From an uncultured Clostridia bacterium (lineage in GTDB: Bacteria; Bacillota; Clostridia; TANB77; CAG-465): 64,000 bases of DNA. The translations under genes were made by a program, and so were the position numbers. The notes below the pieces were generated by a model. The model had not been told where the DNA came from. It did no database searches and worked only from the letters and a program-made list of their open reading frames with translations. The stretch covers positions 61,119 to 125,118 of the forward strand of contig CALXES010000005.1 of the NCBI GenBank assembly GCA_944387385.1, written 5' to 3'. Positions 35,131-44,231 of the stretch are shown one piece after another (positions within the stretch are counted from its first letter, which is position 1; every line of letters begins with the position of its first letter).

Positions 35131-36156
35131 ATGGAAAATAATGACCTAGAAAAGGTAAATAATAAAAAAATTGATAAAAAGGAAAAGACAGATAAAAATA
35201 AGAACATAGAAACTAAAGTAGTACTAGAAAGAAGAAAACCAAGTGTTTTTTTATCTTTTATACTTATATTAATAGGAGCAGTAATTTGTGCGTTAATATT
35301 TCTAATATTTTTTGGAGATAAAATAATTAATCAAGAAAATCAAGAGATTCAAGAGCAAGAGGATACATCTGAAGGCGAAAAAGTTGAAATAAAGGAAGTT
35401 GTAAAAGAAGTTAGAAAACTTAATTTAAATGTAGAAGGCGATTTTATTACTCTTTTATATGGAAAGTTAACTACGTATAATTCTTTTTTACCACTAGTAT
35501 ATAATGTAGAAAAAACAACATTTGACTCTTTATCAGATAATAATAAGTTATTATATACATTATCTAATAGCAAATCTATTAAAATGAGCTTACGTCAGGT
35601 TGCTTCAAAACTTGATAATAAAATGACGTATACAGAGCAAGAAATGTCTAATTATTCTGCAGATAAAATTGAAATTAAAGATGCTTCAAAAAAATATAAG
35701 AGTATATACGGATCAGATAAAGAAATACCACTTATTGACGCAGATACTGGTATGGGTTATGTATATGAATATGTTCCAGAAGATAATTGCTTTTATGGAC
35801 ACTCATACATGGGTGGAGGAGGAAGTAGTTTCTCATATAAAACAAATATAACTAAATGTGAAGCAAATGAAGATGGAACAGAAGTGTATATTTATGAAGA
35901 TTTTATTGCAATGAATCAGACAAAAAGTAGTTCGGAAGGAAATCTATGGACTCTGTATACTGATTCGGGTCAGAGTAATATAGTAAAAGATGACATACTT
36001 GAGACTTATTCAAATGGAAATTCTTTATTTGAAAATATGTCAAAGGAAGAGTTTTTAAACAAATATTTAGAAACAAATGGAGTAAATTATAAGCATACAT
36101 TTAAGCTAGATGATGCTGGAAATTACTATTGGTATAGTACAGAAGTAAATGAATAA
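35131..36156 (+). CDS. Unknown membrane-anchored extracellular protein
   Basis: 341 residues. A charged cytosolic start (about 1-35) precedes one helix (about 37-60, FLSFILILIGAVICALIFLI region) and an acidic linker. The extracellular domain of about 250 residues is rich in Tyr, Ser and Asn, with a Gly-rich loop MGGGGSS. The same cytosol-helix-ectodomain build as the gene at 4330 suggests a shared envelope role, but sequence similarity is not obvious. Good GGAGGGG ribosome binding site. Function unknown. Confidence 0.75.
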   Translation: MENNDLEKVNNKKIDKKEKTDKNKNIETKVVLERRKPSVFLSFILILIGAVICALIFLIFFGDKIINQENQEIQEQEDTSEGEKVEIKEVVKEVRKLNLNVEGDFITLLYGKLTTYNSFLPLVYNVEKTTFDSLSDNNKLLYTLSNSKSIKMSLRQVASKLDNKMTYTEQEMSNYSADKIEIKDASKKYKSIYGSDKEIPLIDADTGMGYVYEYVPEDNCFYGHSYMGGGGSSFSYKTNITKCEANEDGTEVYIYEDFIAMNQTKSSSEGNLWTLYTDSGQSNIVKDDILETYSNGNSLFENMSKEEFLNKYLETNGVNYKHTFKLDDAGNYYWYSTEVNE

Positions 36157-36186
36157 AAAAAGAGAAACGTTAAGTTTCTCTTTTTA
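36156..36186. terminator. Terminator between convergent genes
   Basis: AAAAAGAGAAAC and GTTTCTCTTTTT stem with a 5-base loop, A-rich on one side and T-rich on the other, so usable in both directions. Confidence 0.85.
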
Positions 36187-38514
36187 TTATTTTATTATTA
36201 TCTTATCATTTACTTTATCTACATCTAGTTTATATACTTTATTTTCTTTAATTTCATTTTTTATAAATCCAACAGCAAGTATATCTTCAATATATGTTTG
36301 AATAGCTCTTCTTAAAGGTCTTGCACCAAATTTATCACTATGACCTTTATCTGCTATAAATTTAACAACTTCAGGTGTGTATTCAAATAAGATATTTTTT
36401 GTTTTAGTATCAGCTTGAAGTTCTTTTATCATAAGTTCTGATATTTTTAGTATAGTATTGTCATCTAATTTGTTAAATGTTACTATATCATCAATTCTAT
36501 TTAAAAATTCAGGGCTAAAGAACTCTTTTAAAGCTTCTGCTGTTTTATTTTCAAGCATTTCATTTTCTATGTGGTTATTTGCAAAACCATATCCATCTGA
36601 TTTGAAGTTTGTTCCTAAATTAGATGTAAGAACTATTATAGTATGTTTAAATGAAACGCTTCTTCCTTGTGAATCTGTTAATATTCCTTCATCTAAGATT
36701 TGAAGTAATATATTGTATACACTAGGATGAGCTTTTTCTATTTCATCAAATAAAACAATACTATATGGATTTCTACGTATCTTTTCTGTTAATTGACCAG
36801 CTTCATCATATCCAACATATCCTGGAGGAGAGCCAATTAATTTTGAAGTAGAATTAGACTCCATATATTCAGACATATCTAATTTTATTACGGCGTCTTC
36901 ATTGTCAAATAATTCATAAGCTAATGCTTTTACAAGAGCTGTTTTACCGACACCAGTAGGACCAACAAATATAAATGAAGGGGGTCTTTTAGTTGATGTT
37001 ATATTTGCTCTTTTTCTTAAAATTGCATTAGATAATTTGTTTATTGCATAGTCTTGACCAATTATTTTTTTAGATAAATTTTCTTTTAAAGAAAGAAGTT
37101 TTTCTGTATCTGATGTTTTTATTCTCATAACCGGTATTTTAGTCCAAAGCTCTACAACTTGTGCAATGTTATCATATGTAACTTCTTGTGGTTTAGAATT
37201 TGCAATAAGCTCATCAAGTGTTGATTTTAATTTACATTTTATTTCTTTATTTTTTGCTGCTCTTTCATATACTGAGTTATCAGTATTTCCTGGATTTTCT
37301 TTAACATCAGCAGCTTTTGCAAGTTCTTCTTGAATTTCTTGTTCTTGAGCTATAGCTTCATCTAGTTCCTTTTGTACTTTTTCTATTTTTGCAAGGTTTA
37401 GATCTTCAAGATTTACTCTAGCACAAGCTTCGTCTAGAAGGTCAATTGCTTTATCTGGTAAAAATCTATCATGGATATATTTACTAGACAAGTTTACAGC
37501 GTAACGTAGAGTATCGTCTGGTATTTTGACTTTATGAAAGTTTTCATAATATCCTTTTATTCCTTTTAAAATTTTAAAGCAATCTTCTTCGCTTGGTTCG
37601 TCAATCATTACTGGTTGAAATCTTCTTTCTAGAGCACTGTCTTTTTCTATATATTGTCTATATTCTTTAAGAGTAGTTGCTCCAATAAGCTGAACAGAAC
37701 CATTGGCTAGTGCTGGTTTTAACATATTAGCAGCATTCATTGAATTATCGTGTTCAAGTCCACCAACTATATTGTGAACTTCATCTATAGCAAGAATAAC
37801 ATTTCCAAGTGATTTACACTCATCTATTAATCCTTTTACTCTTGATTCAAATTGACCTCTAAATTGTGTTCCAGCAACAAGAGAAGTCATATCTATCAAA
37901 TATACTTCTTTATTTACAAGTTTACCGGGAACATCACCTGATACTATTTTCATAGCTAAAGCATTAATTACAGCAGTTTTACCAACACCGGGCTCTCCAA
38001 TTAGTGCGGGATTATTTTTTGAACGCCTATTAAGAATTTGAATCATTCTTTGAAGCTCAACATCTCTACCAATTACTTTATCTAGTTTTCCAAGTCTTGC
38101 TTTTTCAGTTAAGTTTTCACCAAATGTATCTAGATACTTAGTTTTTTTAGATTTTTTCTTTTTATCATTTTTGTTATCTTCCTCTTTTTTATTATTTTTA
38201 GAAAATGGTAAAATATTACCTAAAATATTTCCAAAGCTACCTGCTTTGTTATTGTCATCATCGTCATCTAGACCTTGAAGCTCATCTATACCATCAAGAG
38301 ATCCCATCATGCTATCAAACTGAGAAGACATAGTTTCTAAATCTTCTTCACTCATGTTAGACATTTCTTTCATAATGTTAGCTAATGGATCAATACCTTG
38401 TTTTTTTGCACACTCAATACATAATCCTGTAGTTTCTCCTGTAGGCTTACCATCTTTATCTAGTTTGTTTATAAAGACTACTGCCAGATTTTTTTTGCAT
38501 ACAGAACATAGCAT
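36187..38514 (-). CDS. ClpE-like AAA+ unfoldase of the Clp protease
   Basis: About 775 residues. An N-terminal C4 zinc module (CSVCKKN then CIECAKKQG, about 3-34), typical of ClpE, replaces the double Clp-N domain of ClpC. A low-complexity acidic then Lys-rich linker follows (about 75-125). D1 has Walker A GEPGVGKTA and Walker B ILAIDEVH. A middle coiled coil of about 60-80 residues precedes D2, with GPTGVGKTA, VLFDEIEKAHP and arginine finger EFLNRID. The loop GYGF after SNLGTNF is where ClpP-binding IGF/VGF tripeptides lie. Start: ATG 38526 abuts the AGGAG, so ATG 38514 is preferred. Confidence 0.9.
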   Translation of the reverse strand: MLCSVCKKNLAVVFINKLDKDGKPTGETTGLCIECAKKQGIDPLANIMKEMSNMSEEDLETMSSQFDSMMGSLDGIDELQGLDDDDDNNKAGSFGNILGNILPFSKNNKKEEDNKNDKKKKSKKTKYLDTFGENLTEKARLGKLDKVIGRDVELQRMIQILNRRSKNNPALIGEPGVGKTAVINALAMKIVSGDVPGKLVNKEVYLIDMTSLVAGTQFRGQFESRVKGLIDECKSLGNVILAIDEVHNIVGGLEHDNSMNAANMLKPALANGSVQLIGATTLKEYRQYIEKDSALERRFQPVMIDEPSEEDCFKILKGIKGYYENFHKVKIPDDTLRYAVNLSSKYIHDRFLPDKAIDLLDEACARVNLEDLNLAKIEKVQKELDEAIAQEQEIQEELAKAADVKENPGNTDNSVYERAAKNKEIKCKLKSTLDELIANSKPQEVTYDNIAQVVELWTKIPVMRIKTSDTEKLLSLKENLSKKIIGQDYAINKLSNAILRKRANITSTKRPPSFIFVGPTGVGKTALVKALAYELFDNEDAVIKLDMSEYMESNSTSKLIGSPPGYVGYDEAGQLTEKIRRNPYSIVLFDEIEKAHPSVYNILLQILDEGILTDSQGRSVSFKHTIIVLTSNLGTNFKSDGYGFANNHIENEMLENKTAEALKEFFSPEFLNRIDDIVTFNKLDDNTILKISELMIKELQADTKTKNILFEYTPEVVKFIADKGHSDKFGARPLRRAIQTYIEDILAVGFIKNEIKENKVYKLDVDKVNDKIIIK

Positions 38515-38718
38515 ATTTTTAATCATCTCCTATTTATATTATTTTTATTTAAACAATATAAAAAATTATAACATAAAGGTGGTTTAAAAACAAGGAAAAA
38601 AGCTAATTTAACTATATAAAACTATATATTACTCTGTAATAATATAATATAAATACTTTAAAAAAATATTTATTTTTGATATAATCTAAAATAACTTGAA
38701 ATGATTGGAGAGGAAAGT

Positions 38719-39288
38719 ATGGAAGATTTAAATAATGTAATAGAAGCAATATTGTTTGCACTAGGAAGAGAAATATCTATACAAGAGATAGCTGATACAT
38801 TAGAAATTTCAAAAGAAGATGTAGAAGAAGCAGTAGAAAATTTAAAAGATAAATATAATGAAAAAAATGGGGTTAATTTAATAACTGTAAATGGAATGGT
38901 TCAACTTGTTACAAATAATAAGTACTACGAACAAGTAAGTAAATTTGTTGAAAATACTAAAAGACAAAATTTATCTGTTTCTGCTCAAGAGACTTTAGCC
39001 ATCATTGCATATAACCCTAAAATAACAAAAACAGAAATAGAAGCAATTAGAGGAGTAAATAGTGATTTTGCTGTTAGTAGACTACTTGAGTGTGGTCTAG
39101 TAGAAGAAGTTGCTAGATTAAATTTACCAGGAAGGCCAGCAGCATATAGTGTTACAAACGAATTTTTACGTTCATGTGGTATAGATAAAATTGAAGAACT
39201 TCCAGAATATGATAATATAAAAATAAAAGATGAACAGATGTTAATAAAGGATTATGAAAATTCTGATGAAGAAAAAATAGAGGAGTAA
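38719..39288 (+). CDS. scpB: Segregation and condensation protein B
   Basis: Winged-helix kleisin-associated subunit of the SMC-ScpAB condensin. 189 residues. N-terminal NVIEAILFALGREISIQEIA (about 5-24) and the second winged helix with QETLAIIAYNPKITKTEIEA and IRGVNSDFAVSRLLECGLV (about 92-130) are diagnostic. The start is ATG 38719 behind GGAGAGGAAAG, not 38701. scpA is not adjacent. The addB start is one base past the scpB stop. Confidence 0.95.
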   Translation: MEDLNNVIEAILFALGREISIQEIADTLEISKEDVEEAVENLKDKYNEKNGVNLITVNGMVQLVTNNKYYEQVSKFVENTKRQNLSVSAQETLAIIAYNPKITKTEIEAIRGVNSDFAVSRLLECGLVEEVARLNLPGRPAAYSVTNEFLRSCGIDKIEELPEYDNIKIKDEQMLIKDYENSDEEKIEE

Positions 39289-39289
39289 T

Positions 39290-42200
39290 ATGATTAATTT
39301 TATATTGGGAAAATCCAAAACAGGAAAAACAACACATATATATAATATGATTGAACAGGATTTAAAAGATGATATGAATGTTATTCTTTTTGTTCCTTCA
39401 CAGTCAAGAGCAAAAGCTGAAGAAGAATATATAAAAATATTGAAAAAAAATGGAGTAATTGGAGTAAATATTACAACAATATTAGAATTTATCGAACAAG
39501 AGCTTAAGCTTCAAAATTTGCATTTAGAAGAAAATTACATGACAAAACTAGATAGAAAGGTGATTTTGACACAAGTAATAAAAGAAAATTCAGAGTTATT
39601 TAATATATATAGTAAAGTAAAAAGTTATCCTGGTTTTTTAGATGTACTGGATATATATATGGATTTATTTAGAAAAAGTGATATTAAACCAGAAGAGATA
39701 AGCAGTTTAACAATAAAGGACAAAAGAACAGATTCTAAATTTAAAGAGATACTTTCTATATATGAAAAATACTTAGAAAAAATAAAATCTAATTATATTG
39801 ATTCTGTTGAAGAAGTGGATATTTTCATATCTAATATTGAAAAATCTCAATGGTTTAAAGATAAGTCTAAGATTAAAATATATTTTGATTCATATAACAA
39901 TTTTTCTAATAGTGAGTATAAATTTATTGATACATTATTAAAACTTGGAATTGATATAGTAGTTACACTTAATACAGATATTGCAAGAATAGAAGATATG
40001 TATACCTCATCAAGTATTTTTGAAATTCCAAATAAGACATATAAAAGACTGTGTGTTTTAGCAGATAAAAATAATATCTCTGTTGAAAATATAGTAAAAT
40101 ATCAAAATTTATTTAAAGCTAAAGAGGACATAAGCTATATTGCAAATAATTTGTTTGTAAATTTAAATGAAAAAAAAGAAAAGATAAATGCAGATAATAT
40201 TGAATTTATAATGTATACTAATATTTTAAACGAAATAGAAGGAGTAGCAAAAACTATATCAAGAAAGATTAAAGAAGGATATAGATATTCAGATTTTGCA
40301 ATATATACTACAAAGCCAGATGAATATCAAAATGTTATATCTAAAGTTTTTTATGAGAATAATTTAGATGTATATATTGCTAGAAATAAAAAAATATCTG
40401 AATCTATACTTGTAAAATATATTCAGGGGATACTAAATTTAAGTATCAAAGGTTTAAATTTAGAACTTATTTTTGATATTTTAAAACAAGGACTTACTGA
40501 CATAGATATAAAAGATATTTGTCTTATTGAAAACTATATGAAAGAGTTTAATGTAAATAAATATTTTATAGATAACACTTTTACATTGAATAATGACAAG
40601 GATTTTTATAATTTAGAGAAATTAAATAGTATTAAAGAAAAAATAGTAAGTATGTATTCTTTTGTGTCTGATATAAAAAAAGGAAGTTGTAGATATATAA
40701 TTGAGCAGATATATAATCATTTAAATTCAAATAATATTTTTAATAATTTTTATCTAATTACACAAAAAACAAATAATGATATTACAAGCTTAGATAAAGA
40801 AAATTTTGAAGGACAAGTATGGGAAGCTTTAACAAATATTTTTGACTCTATTGTAAAAGTATATAAAGATGAAGAAATATCAATTGAAGAATTTAGTAAT
40901 ATATTTAATTTGGTTGTAAAAGATGTAAAGGTAAACACATTGCCACCAACTAAAGATAAATTAGAACTTGTAGATATAAATGTGTCTAAAATAAATTCTA
41001 AAAAAATTGCTTTTTTTATTGGTGTTGTTGAAGGAAAATTTCCTGAAAATGTTGATGAAGATATTATATTTAATGATAATGATTTAGAGATGTTAAAAGA
41101 AAAAGACATAGATTTAAGAGAGTCTACTGTTACTAAGTTAAATATGGGACTTTATAATATATATGAAGCTTTAAATAATGTAAGTGAGAAAATATATATG
41201 TCAATTCCAGCTTCAACTTTTGATGGTAAGGCTACAAGAAAGTCTAGTTTAATTACTTTAATTGAGCAGATTGCAAATATTAATATTAAAGGTAAAGTTA
41301 CTCAAAATGATGAAGAAATAAACATATATGATATGACTTCTAAAGATGAACTTTTTATGTGGCTTATAAAGAAACTAAAAAATTTAGAACAAGATGATGA
41401 TTTAGAAAAAATATATAATGTATATGAATATTTTAAAAAAGATAATGAATATTCAAAAATTCTTGACTTCAAAAAAGATGATAATAGTCTTAGTAAAGAT
41501 ATTACAGATATAATATATAGTAATGAATTTAAAACTAGTGTAAGTAGATTAGAGTTATATAAAAAATGTCCTTTTTCATACTTTATGCAGTATATACTTA
41601 AAGTTAATCCCAATAAAGAGGCTAAAGTTAATGTACTAGAAATTGGTAGCTTTATGCATGGTGTTCTTGAAGAGTTTTCAAAAGAACTATTAGAAAAAAA
41701 TATTATGTGGCAAGAAATATTAGATGATGACTTAGATAATTTAAAGCAAGAGTATGAAAAAATATTAGAAAATATAATATATGATTTTATAGATAAAAAT
41801 TTAACAAAACAAAAGCAAAGTGTAAGATATATGGTTCTAAAAAGAAAACTTACGAATACAATGAAAAAAGTAATAAAGACAGTTGCTCTAAGTTACAATC
41901 AAAGTGAATTTAAACCATATGGTTATGAAATAGAATTTAAAGATAATAGTGCTTTTTTACCGATGGAGATTGAACTTGAAAATGGTAAGATTATGAAAAT
42001 TATAGGAAAAATTGATAGAATAGATTTTTTAGAATTTAAGGATAACATATACATAAGAGTTGTAGATTATAAGTCAAGTGGAAAAGAATTAAAGCTAGAT
42101 AAAATTAAAGAGGGGATTTCTCTTCAACTAATAAGTTATATGATGGCATTTATGGAGAATAAAAAAGATAAGAAAATCATACCTGCAGCAATGGTGTATT

Positions 42201-42580
42201 TTAATTTATCAGACAAGCTTGTTTCACTTGCACAATATGAACAGGATAATGAAAAGATAAAAAAAGAACTATTAAAAAAACTTAAGATGAATGGTATATT
42301 TTTAAAAGACATAGAGATATTAAATAAAATGGATAGAAATTTTGAAAATAATTCAAAAGATAGTCTAATTGATGTTACAAAAACAAGTATTACTAGAAAT
42401 TCAAGCAAAGTATTAGAAGAGGAAGAATTTGAAAATTTGTGTAGGCAGACAAAGTTTGTATTAGAACAAATAGGTGAGGAGATTTCTAGTGGTAAGGTAA
42501 AAATTGCACCTAATAAAAAAGAGAATTATTGCCAATTTTGTCAGTATTCAAGTACATGTAGAAAGAATATAAAAGTCTAA
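39290..42580 (+). CDS. addB: ATP-dependent helicase/deoxyribonuclease subunit AddB
   Basis: Partner of AddA in RecBCD-like double-strand-break processing. 1096 residues. Walker A is GKSKTGKTTH (about 7-16). The nuclease domain at the C-terminus includes SVSRLELYKKCPFSYFMQYI (about 744-763) with the first cluster Cys, GKIDRIDF and VVDYKSSGKE. The closing CQFCQYSSTC adds three Cys, matching the AddB 4Fe-4S ring. Length is near the usual 1150. It is coupled to scpB (one-base gap); the expected addA does not follow. Confidence 0.92.
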   Translation: MINFILGKSKTGKTTHIYNMIEQDLKDDMNVILFVPSQSRAKAEEEYIKILKKNGVIGVNITTILEFIEQELKLQNLHLEENYMTKLDRKVILTQVIKENSELFNIYSKVKSYPGFLDVLDIYMDLFRKSDIKPEEISSLTIKDKRTDSKFKEILSIYEKYLEKIKSNYIDSVEEVDIFISNIEKSQWFKDKSKIKIYFDSYNNFSNSEYKFIDTLLKLGIDIVVTLNTDIARIEDMYTSSSIFEIPNKTYKRLCVLADKNNISVENIVKYQNLFKAKEDISYIANNLFVNLNEKKEKINADNIEFIMYTNILNEIEGVAKTISRKIKEGYRYSDFAIYTTKPDEYQNVISKVFYENNLDVYIARNKKISESILVKYIQGILNLSIKGLNLELIFDILKQGLTDIDIKDICLIENYMKEFNVNKYFIDNTFTLNNDKDFYNLEKLNSIKEKIVSMYSFVSDIKKGSCRYIIEQIYNHLNSNNIFNNFYLITQKTNNDITSLDKENFEGQVWEALTNIFDSIVKVYKDEEISIEEFSNIFNLVVKDVKVNTLPPTKDKLELVDINVSKINSKKIAFFIGVVEGKFPENVDEDIIFNDNDLEMLKEKDIDLRESTVTKLNMGLYNIYEALNNVSEKIYMSIPASTFDGKATRKSSLITLIEQIANINIKGKVTQNDEEINIYDMTSKDELFMWLIKKLKNLEQDDDLEKIYNVYEYFKKDNEYSKILDFKKDDNSLSKDITDIIYSNEFKTSVSRLELYKKCPFSYFMQYILKVNPNKEAKVNVLEIGSFMHGVLEEFSKELLEKNIMWQEILDDDLDNLKQEYEKILENIIYDFIDKNLTKQKQSVRYMVLKRKLTNTMKKVIKTVALSYNQSEFKPYGYEIEFKDNSAFLPMEIELENGKIMKIIGKIDRIDFLEFKDNIYIRVVDYKSSGKELKLDKIKEGISLQLISYMMAFMENKKDKKIIPAAMVYFNLSDKLVSLAQYEQDNEKIKKELLKKLKMNGIFLKDIEILNKMDRNFENNSKDSLIDVTKTSITRNSSKVLEEEEFENLCRQTKFVLEQIGEEISSGKVKIAPNKKENYCQFCQYSSTCRKNIKV

Positions 42581-42688
42581 AAAACGGCTAAATTGCCAAT
42601 ATTTAGCAATAAATATTACATTATTACAGACTTATGTTCATATAGTTAAGAAAATGTTACGAAAATTACAAGTTTTCCTTTTTAGGTC

Positions 42689-42716
42689 TTGAAATTATTT
42701 GAAAAAAAGATATAAT
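42689..42716 (+). promoter_or_regulatory. Promoter of the AT-hook protein gene
   Basis: TTGAAA, 16 bp, TATAAT. The mRNA leader would be about 100 bases. Between 42581 and 42688 I see only a weak GCTAAAT/ATTTAGC hairpin that could terminate addB. Confidence 0.65.
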
Positions 42717-42825
42717 ATAAGTAGGTTATCAAGGTTTAATTGATTTAAATAATGAATTTTTTATATCAAGAATTTTGAATTATCTTGTTAAAATATATTA
42801 TAAACTAAAAAGGGAGAGTTGTTAT

Positions 42826-44079
42826 ATGGCAGATATAGTTGTTAGTTCGAAAAAGAAGATTAACTTTTTTGATAGAGTAATACAAAGTGTAGTAATTATG
42901 CTTAACATGAATAAAATGAATAAAGCAATTGATGAGCACCTATCAGTAATAAGAAAGACTGAGGGAGATGACAAAAAAGTATATCAAGAAAATATATTAA
43001 GGGAAATTGTTTTTGTAAAATATCAATATGATATTATGCAAAGAAGCATGTATGAGTTAAAGATGTCTTACCCTGATGATATAATTGATAATATAAATTC
43101 ATCAGATAAAACAACAAGACTTGAACTTCAGAAAACTTTTTTAGAGATGGAATATGATAGAGTTACTAGATCTAAATTTAAATCTAAGGAAGAGATAAAG
43201 TTTAATTTATTATCAATTTCTTCAGCAATAGATGAAGTAAAACAAAATATAAAAGATGAGGGAAAAGCCCAAAGATACAATCAAGTGATAAAAAACGCAG
43301 AAGATATTGATACTGCGATTCAAACAGATCAATATAGTGAAGATTTATATAAAGAGTTATTTAAGAGTATAGATGAATATGTTGGTTATATAAATGATAA
43401 TTATGATATATCTAAGTTACCAGCAGATGAAAGAGAGTTAATTGAATATGTTATAGAGTCTATGATTAAAGGAATTGAGTCAGATATAGACAAGCATATG
43501 TATGAATATAATCTTATTATAAATATATGTAAAAATTCATATAGATATTTTAAAATTATAGATAAAATATTTTTAAAAGTTTTAAAGATATATGATGAAA
43601 GCTTTGAAAAAGAAATAGTAAATGAAAATGATTATATTAAAATGTTTAAAGAAATCTATGATATGATGATAAAAACTAAAGTAAATGATGTTCATAGAAC
43701 TATTTCTACAGAAGATGAATATTTAGAATATTCAAAATTACTAGCAAGTGAAGATGAAGAACAAATTGATAAATTTTTGTTTGAAAAAGCCAAAGAACTA
43801 AGTGAAAATGAAAATGTAATAGAAAAAATTGATAAAATACTTAACCCTGAAGAGGAAGAAAATCAAGATGATGAAGACATAGATTTAGATAAATTAAATC
43901 TTGATGAGATTCTTGGAAAAAATGAATCTTCAGAAGAAAATATAAAAGAAGAAATAATAGAAGAGGACAAAGAAGAGGCAATTGAAGAAGAAAAACCAAA
44001 AAGAAGAGTAGGTAGACCTAGAAAAGAAGAAAAACCAAAAGAGAAAAGACGTGTGGGAAGGCCTAAGAAAAGTAAATAG
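42826..44079 (+). CDS. Helical protein with C-terminal AT-hook motifs
   Basis: 417 residues from ATG 42826 behind AAAGGGAGAG. Residues 1-345 look entirely helical and charged, without membrane segments. About 350-390 is very acidic. The last 30 residues carry two AT-hook cores, RVGRPRK and RRVGRPKK, which bind the minor groove of AT-rich DNA. This suggests a nucleoid- or chromosome-associated role in a strongly AT-rich genome. The rest is not recognised. Monocistronic, between its own promoter and a terminator. Confidence 0.75.
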   Translation: MADIVVSSKKKINFFDRVIQSVVIMLNMNKMNKAIDEHLSVIRKTEGDDKKVYQENILREIVFVKYQYDIMQRSMYELKMSYPDDIIDNINSSDKTTRLELQKTFLEMEYDRVTRSKFKSKEEIKFNLLSISSAIDEVKQNIKDEGKAQRYNQVIKNAEDIDTAIQTDQYSEDLYKELFKSIDEYVGYINDNYDISKLPADERELIEYVIESMIKGIESDIDKHMYEYNLIINICKNSYRYFKIIDKIFLKVLKIYDESFEKEIVNENDYIKMFKEIYDMMIKTKVNDVHRTISTEDEYLEYSKLLASEDEEQIDKFLFEKAKELSENENVIEKIDKILNPEEEENQDDEDIDLDKLNLDEILGKNESSEENIKEEIIEEDKEEAIEEEKPKRRVGRPRKEEKPKEKRRVGRPKKSK

Positions 44080-44089
44080 TTTTTAAGTG

Positions 44090-44124
44090 AAAAATAGCCA
44101 AATTTTATGTTTGACTATTTTTCC
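44090..44124 (+). terminator. Terminator after the AT-hook gene
   Basis: GAAAAATAGCCAAA pairs with TTTGACTATTTTTC (one mismatch). Confidence 0.65.
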
Positions 44125-44163
44125 ATATTATGATAATAATATATTTTTAATATGTTATTTGTT

Positions 44164-44196
44164 TTGACAAATTTTTTGAAATGAATATAGTAGAAT
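44164..44196 (+). promoter_or_regulatory. spoIIE promoter, possible Spo0A-type
   Basis: TTGACA (44164-44169) and TAGAAT (44191-44196) are 21 bp apart, the unusual spacing of Spo0A-activated sigma-A promoters such as B. subtilis spoIIE and spoIIG. TGACAAA overlapping the -35 matches the 0A box TGNCGAA at six of seven positions. An alternative -10, TATAGT (44186-44191), would give an ordinary 16-bp spacer. Confidence 0.5.
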
Positions 44197-44231
44197 ATAT
44201 AGTATAAAAGAAACATAAAGAGGTGTAAAAA

